A stretch of DNA of 64,000 bases, from contig NZ_JBHUJW010000031.1 in assembly GCF_042683565.1 (NCBI RefSeq), forward strand, positions 53,801 to 117,800, read 5' to 3'. Under the pieces are notes generated by a model, which was given only the letters and a program-made list of their open reading frames with translations, was not told the origin of the DNA and did not search any database. Source of the DNA: Brevibacillus sp042683565 (GTDB taxonomy: Bacteria; Bacillota; Bacilli; Brevibacillales; Brevibacillaceae). The translations under genes and the position numbers were made by a program. This document shows, piece after piece, positions 42,793-51,174 of the stretch; position 1 is the first letter of the stretch; each line of letters opens with the position of its first letter.

Positions 42793-43410
42793 ATGGAAAT
42801 CAACCTGCTGATGTCAATCATAGAGCAATACGGTTACCTGGCCATTTTCTTTTTGCTCTGGCTGGGTATCGTAGGCTTGCCGATCCCTGACGAGCTGGTC
42901 GTAGCGACGGGGGGATTTTTGGTCTCAATCGGCCTGCTCGACCCGGCTTGCGCTTTTTTGGCGGGGTATCTGGGGGTAGCCTCCGGATTGACGATTGGGT
43001 TTTTGCTCGGAAAATATTTTGGAAAGCCGATCTTGCAATGGCTGTCGAAGAGTGAAAAAATGCGGCATGCTGTCGAGCGTTCGACGGCTCTGCTGCAAAA
43101 GTACGGGACGTCGGCGCTCTGCATCAGCTATCTGTTTCCGGTCGTCCGGCACGTGGTTCCTTATTTGGTCGCGATGGGGGGCATGACGTACCGCCGCTAT
43201 GCCCTGCTCTCCTACCCGATCGGACTGGTGTGGACGATCGCCTTTTACTTGCTCGGGTATATTTTTGGCAACCACGTCGAGGTCATCATCGGGATGATTC
43301 GGCACTATGGCATTTACACCTTGCTCACGCTGCTCGTCTTGCTCGTCATCGGGCTGGTGATTCGCAAATTCGTGCTGGGAAACCGGCCGTATCGGGCCAA
43401 AGGAGAATAA
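42793..43410 (+). CDS. DedA-family membrane protein
   Basis: A 205-residue integral membrane protein of the DedA (VTT) family, linked to undecaprenyl-phosphate or phospholipid flipping and to proton-motive-force homeostasis. Features are EQYGYLAIFFLLWLGIVGLP with IPDELVVATGGFL, GFLLGKYFGKPILQW, and the F-x3-R-x3-P loop as YLFPVVRHVVPYLVAMGGM. There are about four transmembrane segments plus re-entrant loops. ATG 42793 is used; TTG 42787 is in frame. The DUF1294 gene follows by 3 bp, so the pair forms an operon. Confidence 0.93.
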   Translation: MEINLLMSIIEQYGYLAIFFLLWLGIVGLPIPDELVVATGGFLVSIGLLDPACAFLAGYLGVASGLTIGFLLGKYFGKPILQWLSKSEKMRHAVERSTALLQKYGTSALCISYLFPVVRHVVPYLVAMGGMTYRRYALLSYPIGLVWTIAFYLLGYIFGNHVEVIIGMIRHYGIYTLLTLLVLLVIGLVIRKFVLGNRPYRAKGE

Positions 43411-43413
43411 GCG

Positions 43414-43773
43414 ATGTACCATAATCAATTGCAGGCACACAGACGAAACCGCAATCTCCTGCTCGCTGCGGGTTGGGCGCTCGTCCTTGCCGGAGCGGGC
43501 ACCCCGATGCCGTGGCTGATTGCGGCAGGCGGGTTGCTTTTGAACGGCTATGCGTATTTTTTGATGCGCACGGACAAACGGCTGGCCCCTCGCCAAGGCT
43601 ATCGGATACCGGAGGCAAGCCTGCTGCTCGCAGCTGCTTTGGGCGGGGGAATCGGGGCCCTGGTAGGGATGCTCGCTTTTCGTCACAAGACCAGGCACGT
43701 CTCGTTTCTCGTTCTGGTGCCAGTTTTCTGTCTCTTGCAGCTGTTTCTGCTAATTCTCACAATGGGAAAATAA
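43414..43773 (+). CDS. DUF1294 membrane protein
   Basis: A 119-residue small membrane protein with three or four hydrophobic segments. The DUF1294 signature reads DKRLAPRQGYRIPEASLLLA and GMLAFRHKTRH. The function of the family is unknown. It starts 3 bp after the DedA gene and is followed by a terminator. Confidence 0.9.
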   Translation: MYHNQLQAHRRNRNLLLAAGWALVLAGAGTPMPWLIAAGGLLLNGYAYFLMRTDKRLAPRQGYRIPEASLLLAAALGGGIGALVGMLAFRHKTRHVSFLVLVPVFCLLQLFLLILTMGK

Positions 43774-43777
43774 GCAC

Positions 43778-43813
43778 AAGGACTCTGCTTCTCTCGCAGG
43801 CAGAATCCTTTTT
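43778..43813 (+). terminator. Terminator after DedA-DUF1294
   Basis: AAGGA-CTCTGC pairs with GCAGAA-TCCTT, with one mismatch, followed by T run. Confidence 0.75.
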
Positions 43814-43871
43814 CTATTGGCAATGGTGTCCGCGAAACTTTCTCTTTGGTGGGTTTTCATTTCCTTTCTTG

Positions 43872-44078
43872 GGCACACTAACAAACCGGGCGAAGAAGCT
43901 GTTTGTCCAACTGCAGAAGGATTACGACAGCGACGTCCTGCGGCTGGGGCTCGCACTGCGCGCCCATCATTACCGCGACTACCGGGAGAAGCACAATTGG
44001 AAAAAGGAATTCAAAACCTTTCCGATCAAGGCGGTCTACACCATCAAGATTCGGCGTCTGGGGATGGAGATGCAATAG
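43872..44078 (+). pseudogene. Ger(x)C-family spore germination protein, C-terminal remnant
   Basis: About 65 codons in one frame match the extreme C-terminus of Ger(x)C lipoproteins: a QLQKDYDSDVLRLG segment, then HNWKKEFKTFPI and a closing IRRLGM. An intact protein has about 370-400 residues; the signal peptide, lipobox and the first domains are absent. No ribosome site or start is evident, and the terminator of the DUF1294 gene lies just upstream. The rest of 43774-44171 holds only that terminator, this remnant and the sspI terminator. Confidence 0.7.
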
Positions 44079-44113
44079 GAGTCTGTCGCGCTGGCGGCTG
44101 CGCCGTGCGAAAG

Positions 44114-44147
44114 CAAAAAGGGAGTGACCTGACGTCGCTCCCTTTTC
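44114..44147 (-). terminator. Terminator after sspI
   Basis: On the minus strand AAAAGGGAGCGAC pairs with GTCACTCCCTTTTT around a short loop, one G-U pair, ending in T run. Confidence 0.8.
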
Positions 44148-44171
44148 GGTACAGGAAAAGTGTGGGCTTGT

Positions 44172-44408
44172 TTACATCGGCTTTTCTGCCTGGCGGGGCA
44201 GATGTCCGGCAATGGTCTGGACGATTTCCTGGCGGGACGAAGGATCGCTGTTTTGCCACAGCACTTCAAACAGGACACCCAGCCCCGGCAAGGTTTTCTC
44301 TTGACCGCTTGCAATCGCATCCGTGATGGTATCTTGTACGGCGGATGCATCGGAGCCTTGCATTTTGTACATGATGGCTTGACGCAAATTGAGCGAGGCA
44401 ATGTTCAT
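44172..44408 (-). CDS. sspI: Small acid-soluble spore protein SspI
   Basis: A 78-residue spore core protein of the minor SASP class I. SLNLRQAIMYKMQG, DTITDAIASGQEKTLPGLG and LGVLFEVLWQNS are the family hallmarks. The start at 44408 (MNIASLNL) fits homologues better than a GTG at 44420, which touches the AGAGAGG site. As in B. subtilis, sspI is close to ysgA and pheS. Expression in the forespore by sigma-G is expected from the family. Confidence 0.92.
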   Translation of the reverse strand: MNIASLNLRQAIMYKMQGSDASAVQDTITDAIASGQEKTLPGLGVLFEVLWQNSDPSSRQEIVQTIAGHLPRQAEKPM

Positions 44409-44449
44409 GACAGATCGCACACCTCTCTTGTAGAAATGAAATCGGCTTT

Positions 44450-44480
44450 AGTATTTGTCTGACTCGTGCTGCTCATACCT
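44450..44480 (-). promoter_or_regulatory. Possible sigma-G promoter of sspI
   Basis: On the minus strand GTATGA then about 18 bases then AATACTA, near the sigma-G pattern (-10 CATACTA), about 42 bp before the start. Weak -35. Confidence 0.35.
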
Positions 44481-44483
44481 GTT

Positions 44484-44513
44484 TTGTCGATGCTGCCGGC
44501 GGTGTGCTATAAT
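44484..44513 (+). promoter_or_regulatory. Sigma-A promoter of the ktrA/C-like gene
   Basis: TTGTCG (44484-44489), 18 bases, TATAAT (44508-44513), with a TGC extension before the -10 (TGnTATAAT). Confidence 0.6.
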
Positions 44514-44572
44514 GCTTGGTATTGGCAAAAGCCTTCTTGAGGGATGCGGCAAGGTGAAGGAGTAGATCGTGA

Positions 44573-45226
44573 ATGTCAAAGCAGTTCGCCATTATCGGGA
44601 TGGGGCGGTTTGGCTCCAGCGTGGCCCGGACGTTGTACGAGATGGACTATGAAGTGATGGGCATTGATGAAAACGAAGAGCGCATCAATGAAAACATACA
44701 GTATGTCACCCATGCGGTGGCGGCGGATTCGACGGACGAGAGGGCGCTAAAGGAGATCGGGATACGCAACTTTGACGTCGTCGTCGTCGCCATCGGGGTC
44801 GACATCCAGGCTAGCATTTTGACCGTGCTGACGCTCAAGGAGCTGGGCGTGAAAAAGATCGTCGCCAAGGCGCAAAACGAGCGGCACGGGCAGGTATTGT
44901 ACAAGGTGGGAGCGGATCGCGTTGTCTTTCCGGAGCGGGATATGGGCGTGCGGGTTGCGCATAATCTCATCTCTGCCAATGTGCTCGATTTCATCGAATT
45001 GGCTGACGACTACAGCGTGGCGGAGGTCGTCGTCTCCTCCAAATTTGTGGGCAAGAGTCTGCGGCAGCTCGATATCCGCAAAAAGTACGGGGTCAACGTC
45101 ATCGCCATCAAGAGCGGCGACAAATTCAACATCGCCCCAAATCCGGAAGAACTGATCCAATACGGAGACGTACTCGTCGTCATCGGGAACAACAAGGATT
45201 TGAAGGCATTCGAGGAGCGAGCGTAG
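44573..45226 (+). CDS. Potassium channel regulatory subunit, KtrA/KtrC type (RCK)
   Basis: A 217-residue cytoplasmic ring protein that gates a Ktr potassium channel. The RCK_N Rossmann domain (1-135) starts FAIIGMGRFGSSVARTLYE with GxGxxG and the acidic pocket residue in MGIDENEE. The RCK_C domain (about 140-217) includes FVGKSLRQLDIRKKYGVNV. These subunits bind ATP/ADP, and c-di-AMP binds the C-domain. The membrane partner KtrB/D is not in this window. GAAGGAG lies 10 bases before the ATG. ysgA follows by 4 bp. KtrA versus KtrC cannot be told. Confidence 0.93.
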   Translation: MSKQFAIIGMGRFGSSVARTLYEMDYEVMGIDENEERINENIQYVTHAVAADSTDERALKEIGIRNFDVVVVAIGVDIQASILTVLTLKELGVKKIVAKAQNERHGQVLYKVGADRVVFPERDMGVRVAHNLISANVLDFIELADDYSVAEVVVSSKFVGKSLRQLDIRKKYGVNVIAIKSGDKFNIAPNPEELIQYGDVLVVIGNNKDLKAFEERA

Positions 45227-45230
45227 ACAC

Positions 45231-46058
45231 ATGGGGCATGAAGTCATAACATCGGTACAAAATCCGCTGGTCAAGCGGCTGCATCAATTGCTGGAGCGAA
45301 AAGGGCGGGAAGCGCAGGGACGCTTTCTCGTGGAAGGGGCGCATCTCGTCGAGGAGGCGCTGAAAAGCGGGGCGGAAGTGCTCACTATCCTGTACGACAG
45401 CGAGCGAAACATGGATGCCGCCACGAGGCGTGCGCTCGGCAGCTACCCGCTGGACGTCCAGGTCATCGCGGCTTCATCGGCGGTGCTGGCGAAGCTGTCG
45501 GAAACCAAATCTCCCCAGGGAATCGTGGCGGAAGTAAAGAAAAGCAAGGCCGATTGGAACGAATGGATCGAGCAAAAGGCGGACGGGCAGGAAGGGATGC
45601 TGCTTCTCTTGCTGGATGAAATCCAGGACCCCGGCAATCTGGGGACGATCTTGCGAACAGCCGAGGCGGCAGGGGTGGACGCTGTCGTGCTGGGAAAAGG
45701 GAGCGTGGATCTGTACAACGGGAAAGTCATGCGTTCGACAATGGGAGCGCTGTTCCGCCTGCCGGTGTTTTCCCGTGCCCTGTCGGAAGTAGCGGATGAG
45801 TGGAAGGCCCGCGGCGGCCAACTGCTCGTTTCGACACTGCACGAGCAGAGCGTCTCCTACGATGAAGTTTGCTATGGGCACAAAACGGCGATCGTCATCG
45901 GAAATGAAGGGCGGGGCGTCTCTGCGGCCATGATGGAGCGCGCGGATCAGCTCGTCCACATCCCCATTTACGGACAGGCTGAATCGCTCAATGCGGCTGT
46001 GGCGGCAGGCATCTTCGTCTTCGAGGCGCAGCGAAAAAGAAAAGATCGGCTGTCTTAA
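45231..46058 (+). CDS. ysgA: TrmH/SpoU-family RNA 2'-O-methyltransferase YsgA
   Basis: A 275-residue SPOUT methyltransferase acting on RNA ribose 2'-OH, probably 23S rRNA. The substrate-binding N-domain (about 1-100) has NPLVKRLHQLLERKGR and FLVEGAHLVEEAL. The knotted catalytic domain has LLDEIQDPGNLGTILRTAEA, VIGNEGRGVS and ESLNAAVAAGI (motifs 1-3). It lies between sspI and pheS as in B. subtilis and may be cotranscribed with the ktr gene. Its end overlaps the convergent DUF2225 gene by 4 bp. Confidence 0.92.
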   Translation: MGHEVITSVQNPLVKRLHQLLERKGREAQGRFLVEGAHLVEEALKSGAEVLTILYDSERNMDAATRRALGSYPLDVQVIAASSAVLAKLSETKSPQGIVAEVKKSKADWNEWIEQKADGQEGMLLLLLDEIQDPGNLGTILRTAEAAGVDAVVLGKGSVDLYNGKVMRSTMGALFRLPVFSRALSEVADEWKARGGQLLVSTLHEQSVSYDEVCYGHKTAIVIGNEGRGVSAAMMERADQLVHIPIYGQAESLNAAVAAGIFVFEAQRKRKDRLS

Positions 46059-46068
46059 CCGATCTTTT
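46040..46068. terminator. Bidirectional terminator overlapping the ends of ysgA and the DUF2225 gene
   Basis: AAAAGATCGG (46040-46049) pairs perfectly with CCGATCTTTT (46059-46068). The hairpin contains both stop codons, so the coding ends double as the terminator. Confidence 0.8.
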
Positions 46069-46774
46069 GCGTTTGCTGCTTCGCTTTGTACTCTTCCCGC
46101 GCCAGCTGCCATTGGTCATGGGCCATACGAATGACGCCGCTCTCGATGGTCACGTTGCGGAAGGCGAGCGCCTTGCCGAAGTATTTGATGGCGAGGTCGA
46201 ACTTTTCCAGCCGCCGATACAGTTCGCCGATCAGGTAGAGCAGCCGCACCTCGGACATCTCCTTTTCGCCGCGGACGTAGTCGGAATGGACGTACGACAG
46301 CTCGTATTCGCCAACGGCCATATTGACGAAGCGCAGCTCCTGCTCCGGCTTGCCGAGAAAGCGGTACAGCCAGGCGAGCCGCAAATAAAGTCCCGCTTTG
46401 ACAGAGTGTGGCTGGTCTGTCAGCTCTGCGGCGTAGATAGCCAGTTTGTAGCTGACAATCGCCTCGGGTACTTTCCGGACGGAGCCAAAGTTTTTCGGTG
46501 TCCATTTCGCTGCGATCTGCTCAGCCACTGTCTGTTTCTCCCACGCCGTGAGCCTGCTTTTGAACTGCTCCGTAAAGGCAAAGCCGCAGGCGGGGCAGAC
46601 GCATACGGTGTATAGGATCGGATTGAGCGATTGCTCCTTGAAGCGCGTGCAGAAGTCGGTATCCCGGGAAAGCATGGTCAACGAGCCGCCTCGCACACGT
46701 TTGGTGGAAAAAGGGGTTTGGCAATGTAAGCATTTACAGGACTTGTCAAAGAGGGCAGAGATGTTATTAATCAT
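46055..46774 (-). CDS. DUF2225 protein with zinc-binding cysteines
   Basis: A 239-residue cytoplasmic protein. The N-terminus carries two C-x2-C pairs (CKCLHC and VCPACGF), likely a zinc site, and the rest is TPR-like helices (LYLRLAWLYRFLG, YLIGELYRRLEKFDLAIKYFGKAL in two halves). The DUF2225 family is widespread in Firmicutes and of unknown function. It is convergent with ysgA and divergent from the pheS leader. Confidence 0.88.
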   Translation of the reverse strand: MINNISALFDKSCKCLHCQTPFSTKRVRGGSLTMLSRDTDFCTRFKEQSLNPILYTVCVCPACGFAFTEQFKSRLTAWEKQTVAEQIAAKWTPKNFGSVRKVPEAIVSYKLAIYAAELTDQPHSVKAGLYLRLAWLYRFLGKPEQELRFVNMAVGEYELSYVHSDYVRGEKEMSEVRLLYLIGELYRRLEKFDLAIKYFGKALAFRNVTIESGVIRMAHDQWQLAREEYKAKQQTQKIG

Positions 46775-46848
46775 GCGAAAGTCCCCTTTCTCTGCGCTTG
46801 ATTATAGGTCATCAGGAATAGGCTGAATGATATGGAACTTTTGTAGAA

Positions 46849-46877
46849 TTGAAAGTTGGTTAAGGTTGCGCTATAAT
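46849..46877 (+). promoter_or_regulatory. Sigma-A promoter of pheST
   Basis: TTGAAA (46849-46854), 17 bases, TATAAT (46872-46877), just before the T-box. Confidence 0.8.
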
Positions 46878-46887
46878 CTTCCTACGT

Positions 46888-47188
46888 CTAATTATAACCG
46901 AAAGCGATGAAGGAGACTAGTACGCAGGTCCTATTTGTTTTCAGGGAGAAGGTGCCGTAGACTGAAAGTACCTTCAGCACAGTAGCTGCCGAATTCACTC
47001 CGAAGCCGCACTCTGAACCGTTTTTACGCAGTAGGAGCAGCCGGGTCACTCCCGTTATCAGTGTCGTAAGTGAGGCAAAAGTCACGGCGTTTCCTGTGAA
47101 AAAGATCACGGTTTGCGCGTGTTTGCCTAACAAGGGTGGTACCGCGAGTAAAAAGTAACTCGTCCCTTTTTGGGGCGGGTTTTTCTTT
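46888..47188 (+). promoter_or_regulatory. T-box leader of pheST
   Basis: A phenylalanine-tRNA-sensing leader. The specifier is TTC (46994-46996) in a GAATTCA context, correct for Phe. AACAAGGGTGGTACCGCG ends at 47146. The terminator pairs AACTCGTCCC (47157-47166) with GGGGCGGGTT (47172-47181), then TTTCTTTTTTT. AGTA and GGGAGAAGG segments belong to stem I. Confidence 0.93.
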
Positions 47189-47221
47189 TTTTACACTTTC
47201 CATATAAAGGAGCGATATGAA

Positions 47222-48256
47222 GTGCAAACTCGGTTGCAAGAGATGAAAGCCTCTGCCCTTGGCCAGATCGGCCAGGTCACGGAAGGCGCACAGCTTCAGG
47301 ACTTGCGCGTCAAGTACCTGGGGAAAAAAGGGGAGCTGACAGAGCTTTTGCGCGGCATGGGAAGCCTCTCTGCCGAAGAACGCCCACTGGTCGGGCAACT
47401 GGTCAACGAAGTGCGGGCAGCGCTCGAGACGGCATTCGCCAGCAAACAGCAAGAGCTGGAGCAAGCGGCGCTGAACGCCAAGCTGTCGTCCCAGACCGTC
47501 GACGTCACGCTGCCGGGACGTCCGGTTCCTGCGGGGAGCATGCACCCGCTCTCCCGCATCATCGAAGAGATCGAAGACATTTTCGTCGGACTTGGCTTCG
47601 AGGTAGCAGAAGGCCCCGAGGTGGAGATGGACCACTTCAACTTTGAAATGCTCAACCTGCCGAAGGATCACCCGGCGCGCGACATGCAGGACACGTTCTA
47701 CGTGACGGATGAGATCCTGATGCGCACGCACACCTCTCCGGTACAAGCGCGCACCATGCTGAAAAAAGAAGGCAAAACGCCGGTGAAAATCATCTGCCCG
47801 GGGAAAGTATTTCGCCGCGACGATGACGACGCGACGCACTCCCACCAGTTCACGCAGATCGAGGGCCTGGTGATCGACAAAGGAATCGGCATGAGCGACC
47901 TGAAAGGAATCCTGCTGACGTTTGCCCGCCAAATGTTCGGGGAAAACCAGCAAATCCGCCTGCGCCCGAGCTACTTCCCATTCACCGAGCCCAGCGCAGA
48001 GGTCGACCTGCAATGCTTCAACTGTGGCGGACACGGCTGCCGCGTCTGCAAGCAGACGGGTTGGATCGAAATTCTCGGCTCCGGCATGGTCCATCCGCGC
48101 GTGCTCGAGATGGCGGGCTACAATCCGCAGGAAGTGAGCGGCTTTGCGTTCGGGATGGGTGTGGAGCGGATCGCGATGCTCAAATACGGCGTAGAGGACA
48201 TTCGCCATTTTTATACCAACGACGTGCGTTTCTTGCGTCAGTTCAATCGGGAGTAG
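47222..48256 (+). CDS. pheS: Phenylalanyl-tRNA synthetase, alpha subunit
   Basis: A 344-residue catalytic subunit (class II). A coiled-coil N-terminus (about 1-85) that contacts tRNA is followed by the core with HPLSRIIEEIEDIFVGLGFE, VFRRDDDDATHSHQFTQIEG and FGMGVERIAMLKYGV (motifs 1-3). The start is GTG 47222 with AAAGGAG 10 bases upstream; the nearby ATG 47217 is out of frame. pheT follows by 15 bp, and expression is set by the T-box. Confidence 0.97.
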   Translation: MQTRLQEMKASALGQIGQVTEGAQLQDLRVKYLGKKGELTELLRGMGSLSAEERPLVGQLVNEVRAALETAFASKQQELEQAALNAKLSSQTVDVTLPGRPVPAGSMHPLSRIIEEIEDIFVGLGFEVAEGPEVEMDHFNFEMLNLPKDHPARDMQDTFYVTDEILMRTHTSPVQARTMLKKEGKTPVKIICPGKVFRRDDDDATHSHQFTQIEGLVIDKGIGMSDLKGILLTFARQMFGENQQIRLRPSYFPFTEPSAEVDLQCFNCGGHGCRVCKQTGWIEILGSGMVHPRVLEMAGYNPQEVSGFAFGMGVERIAMLKYGVEDIRHFYTNDVRFLRQFNRE

Positions 48257-48271
48257 AGAGGAGAGGCCAAG

Positions 48272-50695
48272 ATGAAGGTATCGTACCAATGGTTAGCGGA
48301 ATACGTCGATCTGAGCGACTGCACACCGCACGAGCTGGCGGAGAAGCTGACTCGCAGCGGGGTGGAAGTAGACGCGGTGGAGTCGCGCAATGCAGGTGTC
48401 TCCGGCGTCGTGATCGGCTATGTAAAGGAGCGCACGAAGCATCCGGACGCAGACCGTCTGAACGTTTGTATCGTGGATGCAGGACAAGGAGAAGATTTGC
48501 AAATTGTATGCGGGGCGCCCAACGTGGAGAAAGGCCAAAAAGTGCCGGTAGCGCTGGTTGGCGCCAAGTTGCCGGGCGGGTTGACGATCAAGCGCTCCAA
48601 GCTGCGCGGCGTGGAATCCCAAGGCATGATTTGCTCGGCCAAGGAGCTGGGTCTCAATGACAAGCTGCTGGCCAAAGACCAGCAGGAAGGCATCATGGTG
48701 CTGCCGCAAGAAGCGGAAATCGGCATGGATGCGGTATCCTACCTTGGCATGGACGACTACGTCCTGGAGCTGGGCCTGACCCCGAACCGTTCCGATTGCC
48801 TGAGCATGATCGGGGTCGCCTACGAGGTGGCGGCGATTCTGGGCAAAGAAGTTATGCTTCCGCAAATCGAACTGACGGAGAGCGACGAGCCCAATCCAAT
48901 CCAGGTCAAGATCGAAGCGACAAACGAGTGCAGCCAATACCACGGCCGCCACTTCACTGGCGCTGTGATCGCAAGCTCGCCGCAATGGATGAAAAACCGC
49001 CTGATGGCAGCGGGCATCCGTCCGATCAACAACGTGGTAGACGTGACGAACTACGTCCTGCTCGAATACGGCCAGCCGCTGCACGCGTTCGACGCCGGAC
49101 AGGTGGCAGATCGTTCTATCGTGGTGCGCCTTGCCAAGGAAGGCGAGACATTGGTGACGCTGGACGATCAGGAGCGCAAGCTGGATGATCAGACGCTCTT
49201 GATTGCCGACCCGACCAAAGGCTTGGCGATTGCCGGTGTCATGGGCGGAGCGAACTCCGAAATCACGGGCGAAACGACGGAAATCATTCTGGAAGCAGCA
49301 TGGTTCACGCCGAAGACCGTTCGCCGTACGGCACGTTCCCTGGGCATGCGCACAGAGGGCTGCGTCCGCTGGGAAAAAGGTGTCGATCAGGCGCGTGTCC
49401 GCGAGGCGGGCGAGCGCGCTGCTGCCCTGATCCAGCAGCTGTCCGGCGCGAAAATCTCCAAAGGCATCGCCTCTGCAGTCGTGACGGAAGCGAAACCGGT
49501 GACAGTGACCGTTTCACTGGCCAAAATTAACCAACACCTTGGCACATCGCTCGTTGCCTCCGAAGTCTCGCCGATTTTTGACCGCCTGCAGTTCCCGTAT
49601 GAAGCGGCAAACGACAGCTGGACGGTCACGGTGCCGACACGCCGGGGAGATATTACGTTGCCGGAAGATCTGGTGGAGGAAGTCGCCCGCCTGTACGGCT
49701 ATGACAACATCCCGACCAGCCTGCCAGCCGGCGCGACCACCCAGGGCAGCCTGACACCTGAACAGAAGCTGCGGCGTACGATTCGCCGTCACCTGATCGG
49801 GGTGGGCCTCAGCGAAGCGATCTCCTATGCGCTCGTGCACCCGGACCGTGTAAACGATGCCGCTGGCTTGCACGAGGACGACGTGAAGCCGGTTCGCCTG
49901 CTCATGCCGATGAGCGAGGAGCGCAGCGTGCTGCGCACGAGCCTGATCCCGAGCCTGCTGGAGACCATTGCCTACAACAAAAACCGGCAAAACCACGACA
50001 TCGCGATCTTCGAGCTGGGCCGCGTCTTCCTTAGCACCGAAGAAACGCTTACCCGACTGCCGGAAGAACGGCTGTACGTGGCCGGGGCCGTGACCGGTCA
50101 ATGGGTGCCGCAAAACTGGATGGGGGCGAAACAGCCTGTCGACTTTTATCAGGCAAAAGGCATCGTGGAATCGTTGCTGACCCGCCTGGGCATCCAAAAC
50201 GTCCAGTACAGAGCGGTAGCGAATCTGACCGGCATGCATCCGGGTCGTACGGCAGAAGTATGGGCCGGGGAAGTGCGTCTCGGATATGTGGGACAAATCC
50301 ATCCGGCAACGGAAAAAGCGTACGATTTGAGCGAAACCTACGTCTTCCAGTTCGACGTAGCGAAGCTGGTGGAGCTTTCAGCAAGCGTCGGCTTCTACAA
50401 TCCGCTGCCGAAATTCCCGGCCGTGACGCGCGACCTCGCGCTGGTCGTCGACCGTGCGGTGCCGGCGGGCGCTCTCGAAGCGGCCATCCGCGAGGCGGCA
50501 GGCGAACTGCTGGAATCGCTCACGTTGTTTGACGTGTACACCGGCGAGCGCATTGCAGCGGACAAAAAGAGCATGGCCTTTGCACTCGTGCTGCGACATG
50601 CCGAACGGACGCTGCAGGATGAGGAAATCCAGAAGGTGACTGCCGCGGTGATCGAAGCGCTGAAAACCAGGACCGGCGCCGAGCTGCGCATGTAA
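48272..50695 (+). CDS. pheT: Phenylalanyl-tRNA synthetase, beta subunit
   Basis: An 807-residue structural and editing subunit. The order is an EMAP/OB-type tRNA-binding domain (about 40-150, with VCGAPNVEKGQKVPVALVGA in part), B3/B4 editing domain (about 210-385), B5 (about 405-475), a catalytic-like domain, and the C-terminal FDX-ACB anticodon domain (about 710-807, YNPLPKFPAVTRDLALVVD). It forms the alpha2-beta2 enzyme with PheS. GAGAGG precedes the ATG. Confidence 0.97.
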   Translation: MKVSYQWLAEYVDLSDCTPHELAEKLTRSGVEVDAVESRNAGVSGVVIGYVKERTKHPDADRLNVCIVDAGQGEDLQIVCGAPNVEKGQKVPVALVGAKLPGGLTIKRSKLRGVESQGMICSAKELGLNDKLLAKDQQEGIMVLPQEAEIGMDAVSYLGMDDYVLELGLTPNRSDCLSMIGVAYEVAAILGKEVMLPQIELTESDEPNPIQVKIEATNECSQYHGRHFTGAVIASSPQWMKNRLMAAGIRPINNVVDVTNYVLLEYGQPLHAFDAGQVADRSIVVRLAKEGETLVTLDDQERKLDDQTLLIADPTKGLAIAGVMGGANSEITGETTEIILEAAWFTPKTVRRTARSLGMRTEGCVRWEKGVDQARVREAGERAAALIQQLSGAKISKGIASAVVTEAKPVTVTVSLAKINQHLGTSLVASEVSPIFDRLQFPYEAANDSWTVTVPTRRGDITLPEDLVEEVARLYGYDNIPTSLPAGATTQGSLTPEQKLRRTIRRHLIGVGLSEAISYALVHPDRVNDAAGLHEDDVKPVRLLMPMSEERSVLRTSLIPSLLETIAYNKNRQNHDIAIFELGRVFLSTEETLTRLPEERLYVAGAVTGQWVPQNWMGAKQPVDFYQAKGIVESLLTRLGIQNVQYRAVANLTGMHPGRTAEVWAGEVRLGYVGQIHPATEKAYDLSETYVFQFDVAKLVELSASVGFYNPLPKFPAVTRDLALVVDRAVPAGALEAAIREAAGELLESLTLFDVYTGERIAADKKSMAFALVLRHAERTLQDEEIQKVTAAVIEALKTRTGAELRM

Positions 50696-50777
50696 GCATG
50701 GCTTGACGAAAACTGACATTTTCAGTAACCTAAAATGGATAAAGTAGAGCAAAGGTCGCAGTAGGGAGGAACCCCTC

Positions 50778-51059
50778 GTGCAAGGTGATGGGAAAAATCG
50801 TTTGACGGTGGATATCTTTGGCCAACAATACCGGCTCAGTGGAAAGGCAAGTGTCAATCACATACGCATGGTGGCCGGTTTCGTTGATGACAAGATGAAC
50901 GAAATCGCGAACGGGAACCATCGTTTGGACACGGCCAAGATTGCCGTACTCTCTGCAGTCAATATCGCGGATGAATACTTCCGCTTGCGTCGGGAGTACG
51001 AAGAACTGCTGAAAATCCTGCGGGAAGATGCCAATGGAAAAGATATAGAGAAGTCGTGA
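50778..51059 (+). CDS. zapA: Cell division protein ZapA
   Basis: A 93-residue FtsZ-ring stabiliser. RLTVDIFGQQYRLSGKAS forms the N-terminal beta part, and a helical dimer and coiled coil follow (KIAVLSAVNIADEYFRLRRE, split). GTG 50778 has GGGAGGA 8 bases upstream. The place between pheT and mutS2 is the same in B. subtilis. A perfect terminator follows. Confidence 0.93.
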   Translation: MQGDGKNRLTVDIFGQQYRLSGKASVNHIRMVAGFVDDKMNEIANGNHRLDTAKIAVLSAVNIADEYFRLRREYEELLKILREDANGKDIEKS

Positions 51060-51060
51060 A

Positions 51061-51086
51061 AGGAGGGGCATCTGCCCCTCTTTTTG
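51061..51086 (+). terminator. Terminator after zapA
   Basis: GAGGGGCA (51063-51070) and TGCCCCTC (51073-51080) form a perfect stem with a 2-base loop on paper, followed by T5. Confidence 0.85.
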
Positions 51087-51174
51087 GTTCGGATAAGGCT
51101 CCGCCAAACAGCTTGGCGCAGCCAGGATTTCTAGCCTGGAGAGGACCGTTTGTGGAAAAGGGAGGACGATGGGG

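Noticed and set aside
43473..43871. Longer version of the Ger(x)C remnant running back through the DUF1294 gene
   Set aside because: This part lies in a different frame of a real gene and of its terminator; only the part after about 43872 resembles Ger(x)C.
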